Shown here: positions 1 to 5,165 of the stretch, in pieces
Layout of the letters: each line of letters begins with the position of its first letter
How positions within the stretch are numbered: the first letter of the stretch is position 1
Position numbers and translations under genes: made by a program
DNA from: an uncultured Simplicispira sp.
GTDB lineage: Bacteria; Pseudomonadota; Gammaproteobacteria; Burkholderiales; Burkholderiaceae_C
DNA: 8,386 nt
Assembly: GCA_903882725.1 (NCBI GenBank)
Contig: CAIRYF010000156.1
Location: 1 to 8,386 of the forward strand
Direction: 5' to 3'
Notes under the pieces: generated by a model
Database searches by the model: none
Told to the model about the DNA's origin: nothing
The model's input: the letters and a program-made list of their open reading frames with translations, nothing else

Positions 1-461
1 AGACCGCCCAGCGGATTTTTGATTTCATGTGCCAAATTGCGGATCAGCTCTTTGTGCGCTTGGGCTTGTTCGCGCAGGCGTTCTTCGCGTTCTTGGCGCA
101 CTTGTTGCGCCAGCGGCCACAGCTCGACCAGCACCTCGCCAGCCCCATCGGTGGCGGCGACGCTGACGTGTACCGGCACCGCCTCTTGCGCCGGGCGCTG
201 CAAGCTGGCTTCAAAGCGCAGCGTGGCAAAGTCATGCTGGCGCGCTGCCTGTAGCGCCGTGTGCAGCAGCTGTGGGTCAGAAAAAAACGGCGCCAACTCC
301 ATGCCTTGCAGCGTGCGCCGCGACAGGCCCAAGGTGTTTTCTAGCGCGGCGTTGGCAAACAGCAGCGTGCCATCGCTGTGCAGCACCGCCACCAGCAAAG
401 ACAAAAAATCCAGCGCCTGAAAGCGGCTGGCCGCAGGAGCGATAGCAGAGACGGCGCTCAC
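1..461 (-). CDS. glnL: Nitrogen regulation sensor histidine kinase NtrB/GlnL, N-terminal part (runs off left edge)
   Basis: This is the sensor kinase/phosphatase of the NtrB-NtrC two-component system. In the known family it autophosphorylates on a histidine and passes phosphate to NtrC, under control of the PII protein, so that nitrogen-limited cells activate sigma-54 promoters such as the one of glnA. The visible 153 codons hold a PAS-like sensory domain (about residues 15-118), a charged linker helix (about 120-142), and the phosphoacceptor H-box RNLAHEIKNPLGG at about 141-153, with His145 as the expected phosphorylated residue. The remaining dimerisation region and ATPase domain lie beyond position 1. 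There is no membrane segment, as expected for cytosolic NtrB. The start is taken as GTG at 461-459, because an in-frame TAA sits immediately upstream and the next ATG lies inside the PAS domain. No Shine-Dalgarno sequence is visible, so translation is probably coupled to the preceding gene. The family call is very secure; the exact start is inferred. Confidence 0.95.
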   Translation of the reverse strand, partial: MSAVSAIAPAASRFQALDFLSLLVAVLHSDGTLLFANAALENTLGLSRRTLQGMELAPFFSDPQLLHTALQAARQHDFATLRFEASLQRPAQEAVPVHVSVAATDGAGEVLVELWPLAQQVRQEREERLREQAQAHKELIRNLAHEIKNPLGG

Positions 462-998
462 TTAGCGCGAGATGCGGCCCAATTCGCGCCGAATGCTCTC
501 GATGTCGCTGGTGGTGCGGGCGATATTGGCTTTGAGCTCTGCGGTGCGATCCATGTATTGCTGCGGGTTGCGCAAGTCCAGTGCATTGCGCTCGGGCGCG
601 CCGTTGTTGTATTCCTTGGTCAACTCGGCCAGGCGGCTTTCGGTTTTACGCAGCTCGGCCTCAAAAATGATGCGCGCGTCTGAATCGCGCGTGCGCTGGG
701 TACTGGTATCGACCCGTGGCGCGTTGGCCGGTGAGGAGGCGGAGGACGAAGAAGATGGCGAGGACGACGAAGCGCCAGAAGCTCCAGAAGCTCCAGAAAA
801 CGCCGCCGCTGGGCGCGAACTTTGCAACACCGTCACATTGCCGCCTTCGACCAGCTTGCAGCCACGGTCTTTGGCTTGGCTGGCGTTGTTGGTGTATTCG
901 TTGCCGCAGCGGTAGATGCGGTCTTGCGACCAAGCCGCTGGAGCGCACCAAGCGCCTAGCAACAAGATGGACAGCAGGGTAGGGAGCGTTTTTTTCAT
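462..998 (-). CDS. Secreted DUF4124-like protein with Ser/Ala low-complexity linker and C-terminal helix
   Basis: This 178-residue protein has no known biochemical function. It opens with MKKTLPTLL, a hydrophobic stretch and a plausible signal-peptidase site after Ala-Trp-Ser (about residue 24), so it is predicted to be periplasmic. The first mature segment (about 28-60) has the IYRC...YTN...GC pattern of DUF4124-type domains, with two cysteines (31 and 47) that could form a disulfide. A Ser/Ala/Gly-rich linker follows (about 68-92), then a charged, probably coiled-coil helix (about 108-175). The start at ATG 998 is chosen over an in-frame start at 1064 because GAGGAA lies just upstream and the signal peptide then begins cleanly. 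A small gene of this type between glnA and ntrB is, from memory, common in Comamonadaceae; its link to nitrogen control is unknown. Its TAA abuts the GTG of glnL in the same frame. Confidence 0.88.
   Translation of the reverse strand: MKKTLPTLLSILLLGAWCAPAAWSQDRIYRCGNEYTNNASQAKDRGCKLVEGGNVTVLQSSRPAAAFSGASGASGASSSSPSSSSSASSPANAPRVDTSTQRTRDSDARIIFEAELRKTESRLAELTKEYNNGAPERNALDLRNPQQYMDRTAELKANIARTTSDIESIRRELGRISR
772..798. repeat. Three 9-bp tandem units inside the DUF4124-like gene
   Basis: The units gcgccagaa, gctccagaa and gctccagaa follow one another directly and encode Ser-Gly-Ala three times on the minus strand. They adjoin a purine-rich plus-strand tract (about 731-771) that encodes a run of serines. 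The unit length keeps the frame, so copy-number change would only lengthen or shorten the linker. Confidence 0.85.
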
Positions 999-1012
999 TA
1001 ATTCCTCGCGCA

Positions 1013-1028
1013 GCGCCGGTAACGGCGC
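1013..1028. repeat. Perfect 6-bp inverted repeat upstream of the DUF4124-like gene
   Basis: GCGCCG and CGGCGC flank a 4-base loop (gtaa on the plus strand). On the minus-strand transcript the hairpin would form just before the ribosome binding site of the gene starting at 998. No T-run follows, so it is not a terminator. Any role in translation control is speculative. Confidence 0.4.
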
Positions 1029-1143
1029 AGCGCCAGAGTATCTCCCAAAGCCTGTGGCTCCCATTGGCCAAAAAGACGCGCAAATGCATCAAGTGGTACA
1101 TCAAAGGGCGCTGGCACCGCGCCGATTCCCGGCGCTGGAGCAA

Positions 1144-1169
1144 TAAAAAAGGCGGTATTACACCGCCTT
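1144..1169 (-). terminator. Rho-independent terminator downstream of glnA
   Basis: The stem AAGGCGGT/ACCGCCTT (1149-1156 and 1162-1169) is a perfect 8-bp inverted repeat with a 5-base loop. Read on the minus strand it is followed by a run of six T (1150-1145, the first two shared with the stem), the classic intrinsic terminator form. It lies about 44 bases after the glnA stop codon. The plus-strand side lacks a T-run, so it acts in the glnA direction. Because DUF4124 and glnL lie beyond it, it probably reduces but may not abolish read-through from glnA into the kinase gene. Confidence 0.85.
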
Positions 1170-1212
1170 GGTTTATTGGCTAGCGCCCAGCAGCGCCAGC
1201 GGGCTACGCGCT

Positions 1213-2628
1213 TTACAGCGAAAAATACATATCGTATTCCACCGGATGCACCGCCGTGCGAAAGCGCGTGACTTCGCCCATTTTCAGTTCAATGTAGGCG
1301 TCCAGCATATTGTCGGAAAACACGCCGCCCTTGGTCAGGAAAGCACGGTCAGCGTCCAGTGCTTCCAGCGCTTGATCCAAGCTGTGGCACACGGTTGGCA
1401 CCAACTTGTCTTCTTCGGGCGGCAAGTGGTAGAGGTCTTTGGTGGCAGCTTCGCCGGGGTGAATTTTGTTTTCGACACCATCCAGACCGGCCATCAACAA
1501 CGCAGCAAAACCCAAGTACGGGTTCATCAGTGGATCGGGAAAGCGTGCTTCGACGCGGCGGCCCTTAGGGTTGGAGACGTAGGGGATGCGAATCGATGCC
1601 GAGCGGTTTTTGGCCGAATAGGCCAGTTTGACCGGCGCTTCATAGTGCGGCACCAGGCGCTTGTAGCTGTTGGTGCCGGGGTTGGTGATGGCGTTGAGCG
1701 CGCGGGCGTGCTTGATGATGCCGCCGATGTAATACAGCGCGTAGTCCGACAAACCAGCGTAGCCGTCACCAGCAAATAAATTTTTGCCGTCTTTCCACAC
1801 CGACTGGTGTACGTGCATTCCCGAGCCGTTGTCGCCAGCGTAGGGCTTGGGCATGAAGGTAGCCGTTTTGCCATAGGTGTTGGCAACATTGTGAATGACG
1901 TATTTTTGCAAAATTGTCCAGTCGGCGCGCTGCACCAAGGTGCTAAAGCGGGTACCGATTTCATTTTGGCCCGCGCCAGCGACTTCGTGGTGGAACACTT
2001 CGACCGGAATGCCCAGCGACTCCAAAATCAGCGCCATCTCAGCGCGCAGGTTGTGCGTGCTGTCCACCGGCGGCACCGGAAAGTAGCCGCCCTTGGTGGT
2101 GGGGCGGTGGCCCCGGTTGCCGCCTTCAAGGTCGCGGCCCGAGTTCCATGGGGCTTCGTATTCTTCGATTTCGTACATCACTTTGCCCGGCTCGTTGCAC
2201 CAGCGCACGCCGTCAAAGATGAAAAATTCTGGCTCCGGTCCAAAGAACGCGGTGTCACCCAGGCCAGAGGCCTTGAGGTAGGCCTCAGCACGCTTGGCAA
2301 TCGAGCGCGGATCGCGGTCGTAGGCTTTGCCGTCGTTGGGCTCGATGACGTCGCAATTCAAAATGAGCGTTGGCTCTTCAAAAAACGGATCGACATTGGC
2401 CGTGTTGGGGTCAGGGATGAGCTGCATATCCGACGACTCGATGCCCTTCCAGCCAGCAATCGACGAGCCATCAAAGGCGTGGCCAGACGAGAATTTTTCT
2501 TCGTCGAAATGCGACACCGGCACCGTGGTGTGGTGCTGTTTGCCAAGGGTGTCGGTAAAGCGAAAGTCAACGAATTTGATCTCGTTGTCTTGCACCATCT
2601 TCATCACGTCTGCAACGGTACGGGTCAT
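1213..2628 (-). CDS. glnA: Glutamine synthetase type I
   Basis: It catalyses glutamate + ammonia + ATP to glutamine in the cytoplasm, as a dodecamer in the known family, and is the main entry of ammonia under nitrogen limitation. The 471-residue length matches the proteobacterial GSI-beta type (E. coli about 469). Visible motifs are FDGSSIAGW (52-60), the metal-binding GPEPEFF (130-136, Glu132 and Glu134), NEIGTRF (222-228), [16 protein letters not shown] (261-276), the flap segment [17 protein letters not shown] (316-332), RSASIRIP (342-349), and [10 protein letters not shown] (397-406) with Tyr400 as the expected adenylylation site. It should therefore be controlled by GlnE adenylylation. 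The start is ATG at 2628, preceded by AGGAG with a 6-base spacer; an in-frame TTG one codon earlier is less likely. Transcription is probably driven from the sigma-54 promoter and NtrC sites upstream, and a terminator follows. Confidence 0.99.
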   Translation of the reverse strand: MTRTVADVMKMVQDNEIKFVDFRFTDTLGKQHHTTVPVSHFDEEKFSSGHAFDGSSIAGWKGIESSDMQLIPDPNTANVDPFFEEPTLILNCDVIEPNDGKAYDRDPRSIAKRAEAYLKASGLGDTAFFGPEPEFFIFDGVRWCNEPGKVMYEIEEYEAPWNSGRDLEGGNRGHRPTTKGGYFPVPPVDSTHNLRAEMALILESLGIPVEVFHHEVAGAGQNEIGTRFSTLVQRADWTILQKYVIHNVANTYGKTATFMPKPYAGDNGSGMHVHQSVWKDGKNLFAGDGYAGLSDYALYYIGGIIKHARALNAITNPGTNSYKRLVPHYEAPVKLAYSAKNRSASIRIPYVSNPKGRRVEARFPDPLMNPYLGFAALLMAGLDGVENKIHPGEAATKDLYHLPPEEDKLVPTVCHSLDQALEALDADRAFLTKGGVFSDNMLDAYIELKMGEVTRFRTAVHPVEYDMYFSL

Positions 2629-2675
2629 CAATCTCTCCTGAAAAACGCGGGTTAAAAATACAACTATCGGGTAAC

Positions 2676-2694
2676 AAGCAGATTACATGCCAAG
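2676..2694 (-). promoter_or_regulatory. Sigma-54 (RpoN) -24/-12 promoter of glnA
   Basis: The minus strand reads TTGGCATGTAATCTGCTT, close to the RpoN consensus TGGCAC-N5-TTGC. The invariant GG (2691-2690) and GC (2679-2678) are separated by exactly 10 bases, as required. Taking the C of GC as -12 places the transcription start near 2666, giving a leader of about 38 bases before the glnA ATG at 2628. Three NtrC-like sites lie upstream, as sigma-54 promoters need. The start-site position is inferred, not measured. Confidence 0.88.
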
Positions 2695-2695
2695 T

Positions 2696-2714
2696 GCATT
2701 GCTACGGACAATGC
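2696..2714. repeat. Inverted repeat GCATTG-N7-CAATGC between the glnA promoter and the NtrC sites
   Basis: The perfect 6-bp arms at 2696-2701 and 2709-2714 are separated by 7 bases. The element sits immediately upstream of the -24 box, centred about 39 bases before the inferred start. It does not match the NtrC consensus well. It could be a weak extra activator site, the target of another regulator, or chance. Confidence 0.35.
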
Positions 2715-2721
2715 TGGCGAT

Positions 2722-2736
2722 GCACCACAATGGTGC
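2722..2736. promoter_or_regulatory. NtrC binding site 1 (promoter-proximal) of glnA
   Basis: GCACCACAATGGTGC is a palindrome with 6-bp arms (GCACCA/TGGTGC) and a 3-base centre, matching the enterobacterial NtrC consensus GCACCA-N3-TGGTGC. Its centre lies about 63 bases upstream of the inferred glnA start. It is the only one of the three sites wholly outside coding sequence. Confidence 0.85.
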
Positions 2737-2745
2737 GGTTGGCAC

Positions 2746-3567
2746 TCACCTATTGCGCACCAATTCGGTGCCGCATTGCGCACCAATTTGGTGCAACCCA
2801 GTGCGCAAGTCAGCCCACGCAGCAGGGATGGCGGCCGAGGGGCCTTTGACGCCCAACTCAATATGGCGGCCATGCACCGGGTGGTCAACACTGGGCAGGC
2901 TGAAAACGCGCACCAGCGCATGGTCGTGTTCAATGCGTTCCATCAGTGGCGTCAAGCTCGCTTCCATGGCACCAAACACCAGTACCGAGTGTTCGGTGTG
3001 CGGCGCTTGGTGAAACAGGTGCGCGCAGTGCTGATCGAGCACCCACTCGATCATCGGCCACGCCATGACCGGAAAACCGGGCACAAAGTGAACGCTGCCA
3101 CCACCGCTGCCAGTACAGCTAAAGCCGGCAATTTTGTTGTAGCTGTTGGGAATGACGCGAGCGCCGGCCGGAAACACGCCCATGTTCAAGCGTTGCAGGC
3201 TGTCTGGACTGTCGGGGTCGTAGGGCTCGCCGCGTTCTAGCGCCATCTCTCGCATCCGCTCGTGGATCATGGCCTGTGCCTCGGGGTGCGCTTGCAGCGG
3301 CACGCCCAGTGCGTGCGCGGCGCTTTGGCGGGTTTGGTCGTCGGGCGTGGCACCAATGCCGCCGGTGCTGAATACGGTGTCGCCCGAGGCAAAGGCGCGC
3401 TGTAGCGCTTGCGTAATGCGCTCGGGCACGTCGCCAACATAGTCGGCATAGGACAGCGCCAAGCCGCGCACCGACAACAGTTCGATAATTTTGGGCAAGT
3501 GCTTGTCTTGGCGTTTGCCAGACAAAATTTCATCGCCAACGATGATGAGGCCAAAGTTAGTGGTCAT
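2746..3567 (-). CDS. MoCF-domain (CinA N-terminal-like / molybdopterin-binding) protein
   Basis: This 273-residue cytosolic protein belongs to the MoaB/MogA/CinA-N superfamily. Visible motifs are GDEILSGKRQDKH (11-23), STGGIGATPDDQTRQ (67-81; the TGG-G-T--D-T signature), and NSYNKIAGF (141-149) followed by HFVPGFPVM (160-168). The domain covers about residues 3-180, and a shorter mixed region of about 90 residues follows. The nicotinamide-nucleotide amidase domain of full-length CinA is absent, so annotation as competence/damage-inducible protein A would overstate what is known. Relatives have been linked to molybdopterin handling or to nucleotide pyrophosphatase activity; the substrate here is unknown. 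The ATG at 3567 lies inside the end of the upstream EI24 gene (11-bp overlap) with a poor Shine-Dalgarno, suggesting translational coupling. The last codons double as NtrC sites for glnA. Confidence 0.92.
   Translation of the reverse strand: MTTNFGLIIVGDEILSGKRQDKHLPKIIELLSVRGLALSYADYVGDVPERITQALQRAFASGDTVFSTGGIGATPDDQTRQSAAHALGVPLQAHPEAQAMIHERMREMALERGEPYDPDSPDSLQRLNMGVFPAGARVIPNSYNKIAGFSCTGSGGGSVHFVPGFPVMAWPMIEWVLDQHCAHLFHQAPHTEHSVLVFGAMEASLTPLMERIEHDHALVRVFSLPSVDHPVHGRHIELGVKGPSAAIPAAWADLRTGLHQIGAQCGTELVRNR
2757..2771. promoter_or_regulatory. NtrC binding site 2 (middle) of glnA, inside the MoCF gene
   Basis: GCACCAATTCGGTGC fits the NtrC consensus with one arm mismatch (CGGTGC for TGGTGC). 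Its centre is about 98 bases upstream of the inferred start. It overlaps codons 266-271 of the MoCF-domain gene. It lies 35 bp from site 1 and 23 bp from site 3, centre to centre. Confidence 0.82.
2780..2794. promoter_or_regulatory. NtrC binding site 3 (distal) of glnA, inside the MoCF gene
   Basis: GCACCAATTTGGTGC is a perfect 7-bp-arm palindrome around one central base and matches the NtrC consensus. Its centre is about 121 bases upstream of the inferred start, a range comparable to the strong enhancer sites of E. coli glnA. It overlaps codons 258-263 of the MoCF-domain gene. Being the most symmetrical, it is probably the strongest of the three. Confidence 0.87.
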
Positions 3568-4471
3568 GGGGCGAGGACAACAAAGAAGGTGGATGAGAAG
3601 CAGACGCCGGCAAGACCCGCACGCCGGTGTCCAGCACAGTGATGCTGCGGGGCGCAGGCATAGATGCAGACGCTGTCTCTTCAGCGCGCAGGCGCTCTAG
3701 CGCGGCCAAACAAAAATGGGCAAACCACAGCGACGAGAAAGCAAACACGAAGGTGTAAATCCAGATAGCCAGCGGAATCAGGATAAAAAACGCCGCTGCA
3801 AATGCTATTCCAGATACCCACACCAAGGCCGGTGCGGCACCCAAGTAGCCGCAGCACACCCCCATCAACAGCAGGCTGATGCGGTGGCGCTGCAATAGCG
3901 TGTCACGCTCGCTTTTGCTGGCGTGCTCGGCCAGCGCGTCAAAGGCCATGACGCGGTAAGTCAGCCAGCCCCAAATCAACGGCGGCAATACCAGCACCAA
4001 GGGCGGCACCAGCCACAGTGGCATCGACAATAGCAGCGCCAGCACGGCCAGCGCAGTGGCACCCACCATCCAGATCACACTGGCAATAAAAGAGGCGCTT
4101 TTTTTGCGCTCTAGGCTTGCAAAAAGGCGTTGCGCCACCAGCGCCACCAGCGCCGGGGTCATAAAAACGGACACCAACAACAGTGCCACCAATACCACCA
4201 GCGGCGTGATGGACACCACCACCAACAGCGGTGCCAGCCAAGCAGCACCGTCGCTGACCCCCAACCTTTGCAGCCAGCCCCACAGCACCTCCCACCAGCC
4301 CGGTGCCTGTAGCCACGCATAGACCTGGGTTACGGCAGGCTCCCAATAAAAGTAGCCCAAACCCAACGCCATCAACACCATCAGCAGCAGTGGCAGCACC
4401 GACAACAGCACCACGCGCGGACGCAGGCAATACGCCAAAGCGCGCCAAAAAGAATCAAACAGAAGGGCCAT
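3557..4471 (-). CDS. EI24/CysZ-like integral membrane protein
   Basis: This 304-residue inner-membrane protein resembles the EI24-domain family, which includes the sulfate-uptake protein CysZ. I see hydrophobic spans at about 19-41, 80-104, 134-172 (probably two), 198-221 and 224-252, then a hydrophilic tail of about 45 residues rich in Ala, Ser and Pro. The N-terminus LLFDSFWRALAYCLRPRV is typical, as I recall, of comamonad members. ATG 4471 is chosen because the family begins there; an in-frame ATG at 4519 would add 16 polar residues of no family character. Neither start has a strong ribosome binding site. The 3' end overlaps the MoCF gene by 11 bp, so the two are very likely co-transcribed. 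Sulfate transport is not demonstrated: there are no cysteine-biosynthesis genes nearby, so I do not assign cysZ. Confidence 0.85.
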   Translation of the reverse strand: MALLFDSFWRALAYCLRPRVVLLSVLPLLLMVLMALGLGYFYWEPAVTQVYAWLQAPGWWEVLWGWLQRLGVSDGAAWLAPLLVVVSITPLVVLVALLLVSVFMTPALVALVAQRLFASLERKKSASFIASVIWMVGATALAVLALLLSMPLWLVPPLVLVLPPLIWGWLTYRVMAFDALAEHASKSERDTLLQRHRISLLLMGVCCGYLGAAPALVWVSGIAFAAAFFILIPLAIWIYTFVFAFSSLWFAHFCLAALERLRAEETASASMPAPRSITVLDTGVRVLPASASHPPSLLSSPHDH

Positions 4472-4556
4472 AGAGCGGCAAGCATACCTTTTGTCTGGCA
4501 GTTTTTCTGCCACCAGCATCCAAAACGCTTTGAGCCATTTTGATTTTTGCCAGCCC

Positions 4557-4572
4557 TGCCGTATTTACGGCA
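4557..4572. repeat. Short perfect palindrome upstream of the EI24 gene
   Basis: TGCCGTATTTACGGCA has 7-bp arms with a 2-base centre. It has no adjoining T-run on either strand, so a terminator is unlikely. It lies about 85 bases before the EI24 start, just downstream of a weak candidate promoter, and could be an operator or a leader hairpin. Function is unknown. Confidence 0.4.
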
Positions 4573-4578
4573 CCGACG

Positions 4579-4608
4579 CATATGGCAGCATTTTTTGCCC
4601 ACCGTCAA
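4579..4608 (-). promoter_or_regulatory. Weak candidate sigma-70 promoter for the EI24-MoCF pair
   Basis: On the minus strand TTGACG (4608-4603) resembles a -35 box, and 18 bases later CATATG (4584-4579) is a poor -10 box. It is the best candidate I found by eye in the 280-bp gap upstream of the EI24 gene. The -10 match is weak, so this is tentative. Confidence 0.25.
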
Positions 4609-4633
4609 GAATCGGCTGGGGCACGGATAATTA

Positions 4634-4690
4634 CTATTAATTTAATAGCTACTAGCGCACGTATCTAAAGGGCTATAGGCCGATTTAACC
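4634..4690. repeat. Degenerate copy of a comamonad dispersed intergenic repeat
   Basis: The stretch begins with the perfect palindrome CTATTAA-T-TTAATAG (4634-4648). It continues through TTTAATAGCTACTAGCGC (4641-4658), then a spacer, then GGCTATAGGCCGATTTAACC (4671-4690). From memory, many Acidovorax, Rhodoferax and Polaromonas intergenic regions carry AATAGCTGCTAGCGC, a short loop, then GCGCTAGAGGCC and ATTT. This copy keeps that order, but the right stem arm has decayed (GGCTATAG in place of GCGCTAG), so the hairpin is imperfect. The family identity rests on recollection and was not searched. Its role in those genomes is not known to me. Confidence 0.6.
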
Positions 4691-4715
4691 TAGTTTATGG
4701 CATCGAATTCAATGG

Positions 4716-4730
4716 AGCCATTTCATGGCT
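4716..4730. repeat. Short hairpin downstream of the small hypothetical gene
   Basis: AGCCAT-TTC-ATGGCT forms a 6-bp perfect stem about 20 bases after the stop codon of the gene at 4752-5156. No T-run follows on the minus strand, so it is at best a weak transcript-end structure. It is the only hairpin near the end of the pepA-holC block. Confidence 0.35.
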
Positions 4731-4751
4731 TTGGGGGAAATGACTGCTTAT

Positions 4752-5156
4752 TTATTTTTTGATCAATGGCGCATGGTGTTGACTGTCCATCTCATCGGCG
4801 ACCGCCTCGTACACCACTTGGCGCACCACCAATTCAAGCTTTTCACGCAGTCGAGGCAACACAGAGCGGGTTTGCTCTTGCACCACCTTGGCAATAGCTG
4901 CGTGTAAATGCTGCTCTAAGCCCATATCGACACGCTGCATCAAGCGGCGCACCAAAAGCTCATCAAAGCCATCAAAAATCTGCATTGCTGCTCCGGCTTC
5001 GGCTTCGGCTTCGACCACGGGCGACTGCGACTGCGATGGTTGCGGTTGCGGTGTCTGCTGGGCAGAAGGTTGCGGCAGTGGCACGGGGCTGGTGTCGGGC
5101 ACCACTTGGGTCAAAGTGGGCACAAAACGAGGCGGATGTCTGGGGGGCTTGCTCAT
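4752..5156 (-). CDS. Small hypothetical protein with Pro/Gln-rich linker and C-terminal amphipathic helices
   Basis: This 134-residue protein has no function I can assign. It begins with a basic, Pro-rich segment containing VPTLTQVVPD (12-21), then a Pro/Gln/Ser/Glu-Ala low-complexity linker (about 22-56). It ends in charged helices (about 58-125), with spaced Leu/Val residues typical of a coiled coil or oligomerisation surface. There is no signal peptide or membrane span, so it is probably cytosolic. The layout, a short -P-LT-VV motif, a linker and C-terminal helices, recalls small uncharacterised proteins near holC in Burkholderiales (possibly DUF2486-like), but I am not certain. The ATG at 5156 is preceded by GAAGG and lies 9 bases after the holC stop, so it is in the pepA-holC operon. 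Codon use resembles its neighbours, supporting a real gene. Confidence 0.75.
   Translation of the reverse strand: MSKPPRHPPRFVPTLTQVVPDTSPVPLPQPSAQQTPQPQPSQSQSPVVEAEAEAGAAMQIFDGFDELLVRRLMQRVDMGLEQHLHAAIAKVVQEQTRSVLPRLREKLELVVRQVVYEAVADEMDSQHHAPLIKK
4995..5051. repeat. Cluster of hexanucleotide tandem repeats inside the small hypothetical gene
   Basis: Three ggcttc units (4995-5012) encode Glu-Ala pairs, two cgactg units (5022-5033) encode Gln-Ser pairs, and two ttgcgg units (5040-5051) encode Pro-Gln pairs on the minus strand. All are multiples of three, so slippage would change linker length without breaking the frame. Confidence 0.8.
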
Positions 5157-5165
5157 GGGCGGCCT

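Noticed and set aside
999..1064. Earlier start for the DUF4124-like gene
   Set aside because: It would place 22 residues before a clean signal peptide and ignore the GAGGAA ribosome site just upstream of 998.
1807..2655. A 282-codon plus-strand open frame antisense to glnA
   Set aside because: It is the shadow of a fully conserved glutamine synthetase gene. Its translation has no family resemblance and it would read through the glnA start region.
4381..4608. A 75-codon minus-strand frame across the start of the EI24 gene
   Set aside because: It is Cys/Arg-rich, overlaps the membrane protein in another frame, and shows no domain or ribosome site.
4472..4751. Possible small RNA, tRNA or attachment site in the intergenic gap
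   Set aside because: I could not fold a tRNA-like cloverleaf, found no convincing promoter-terminator pair, and saw no integrase or direct-repeat boundary. The structure is better explained by the worn repeat and short palindromes.
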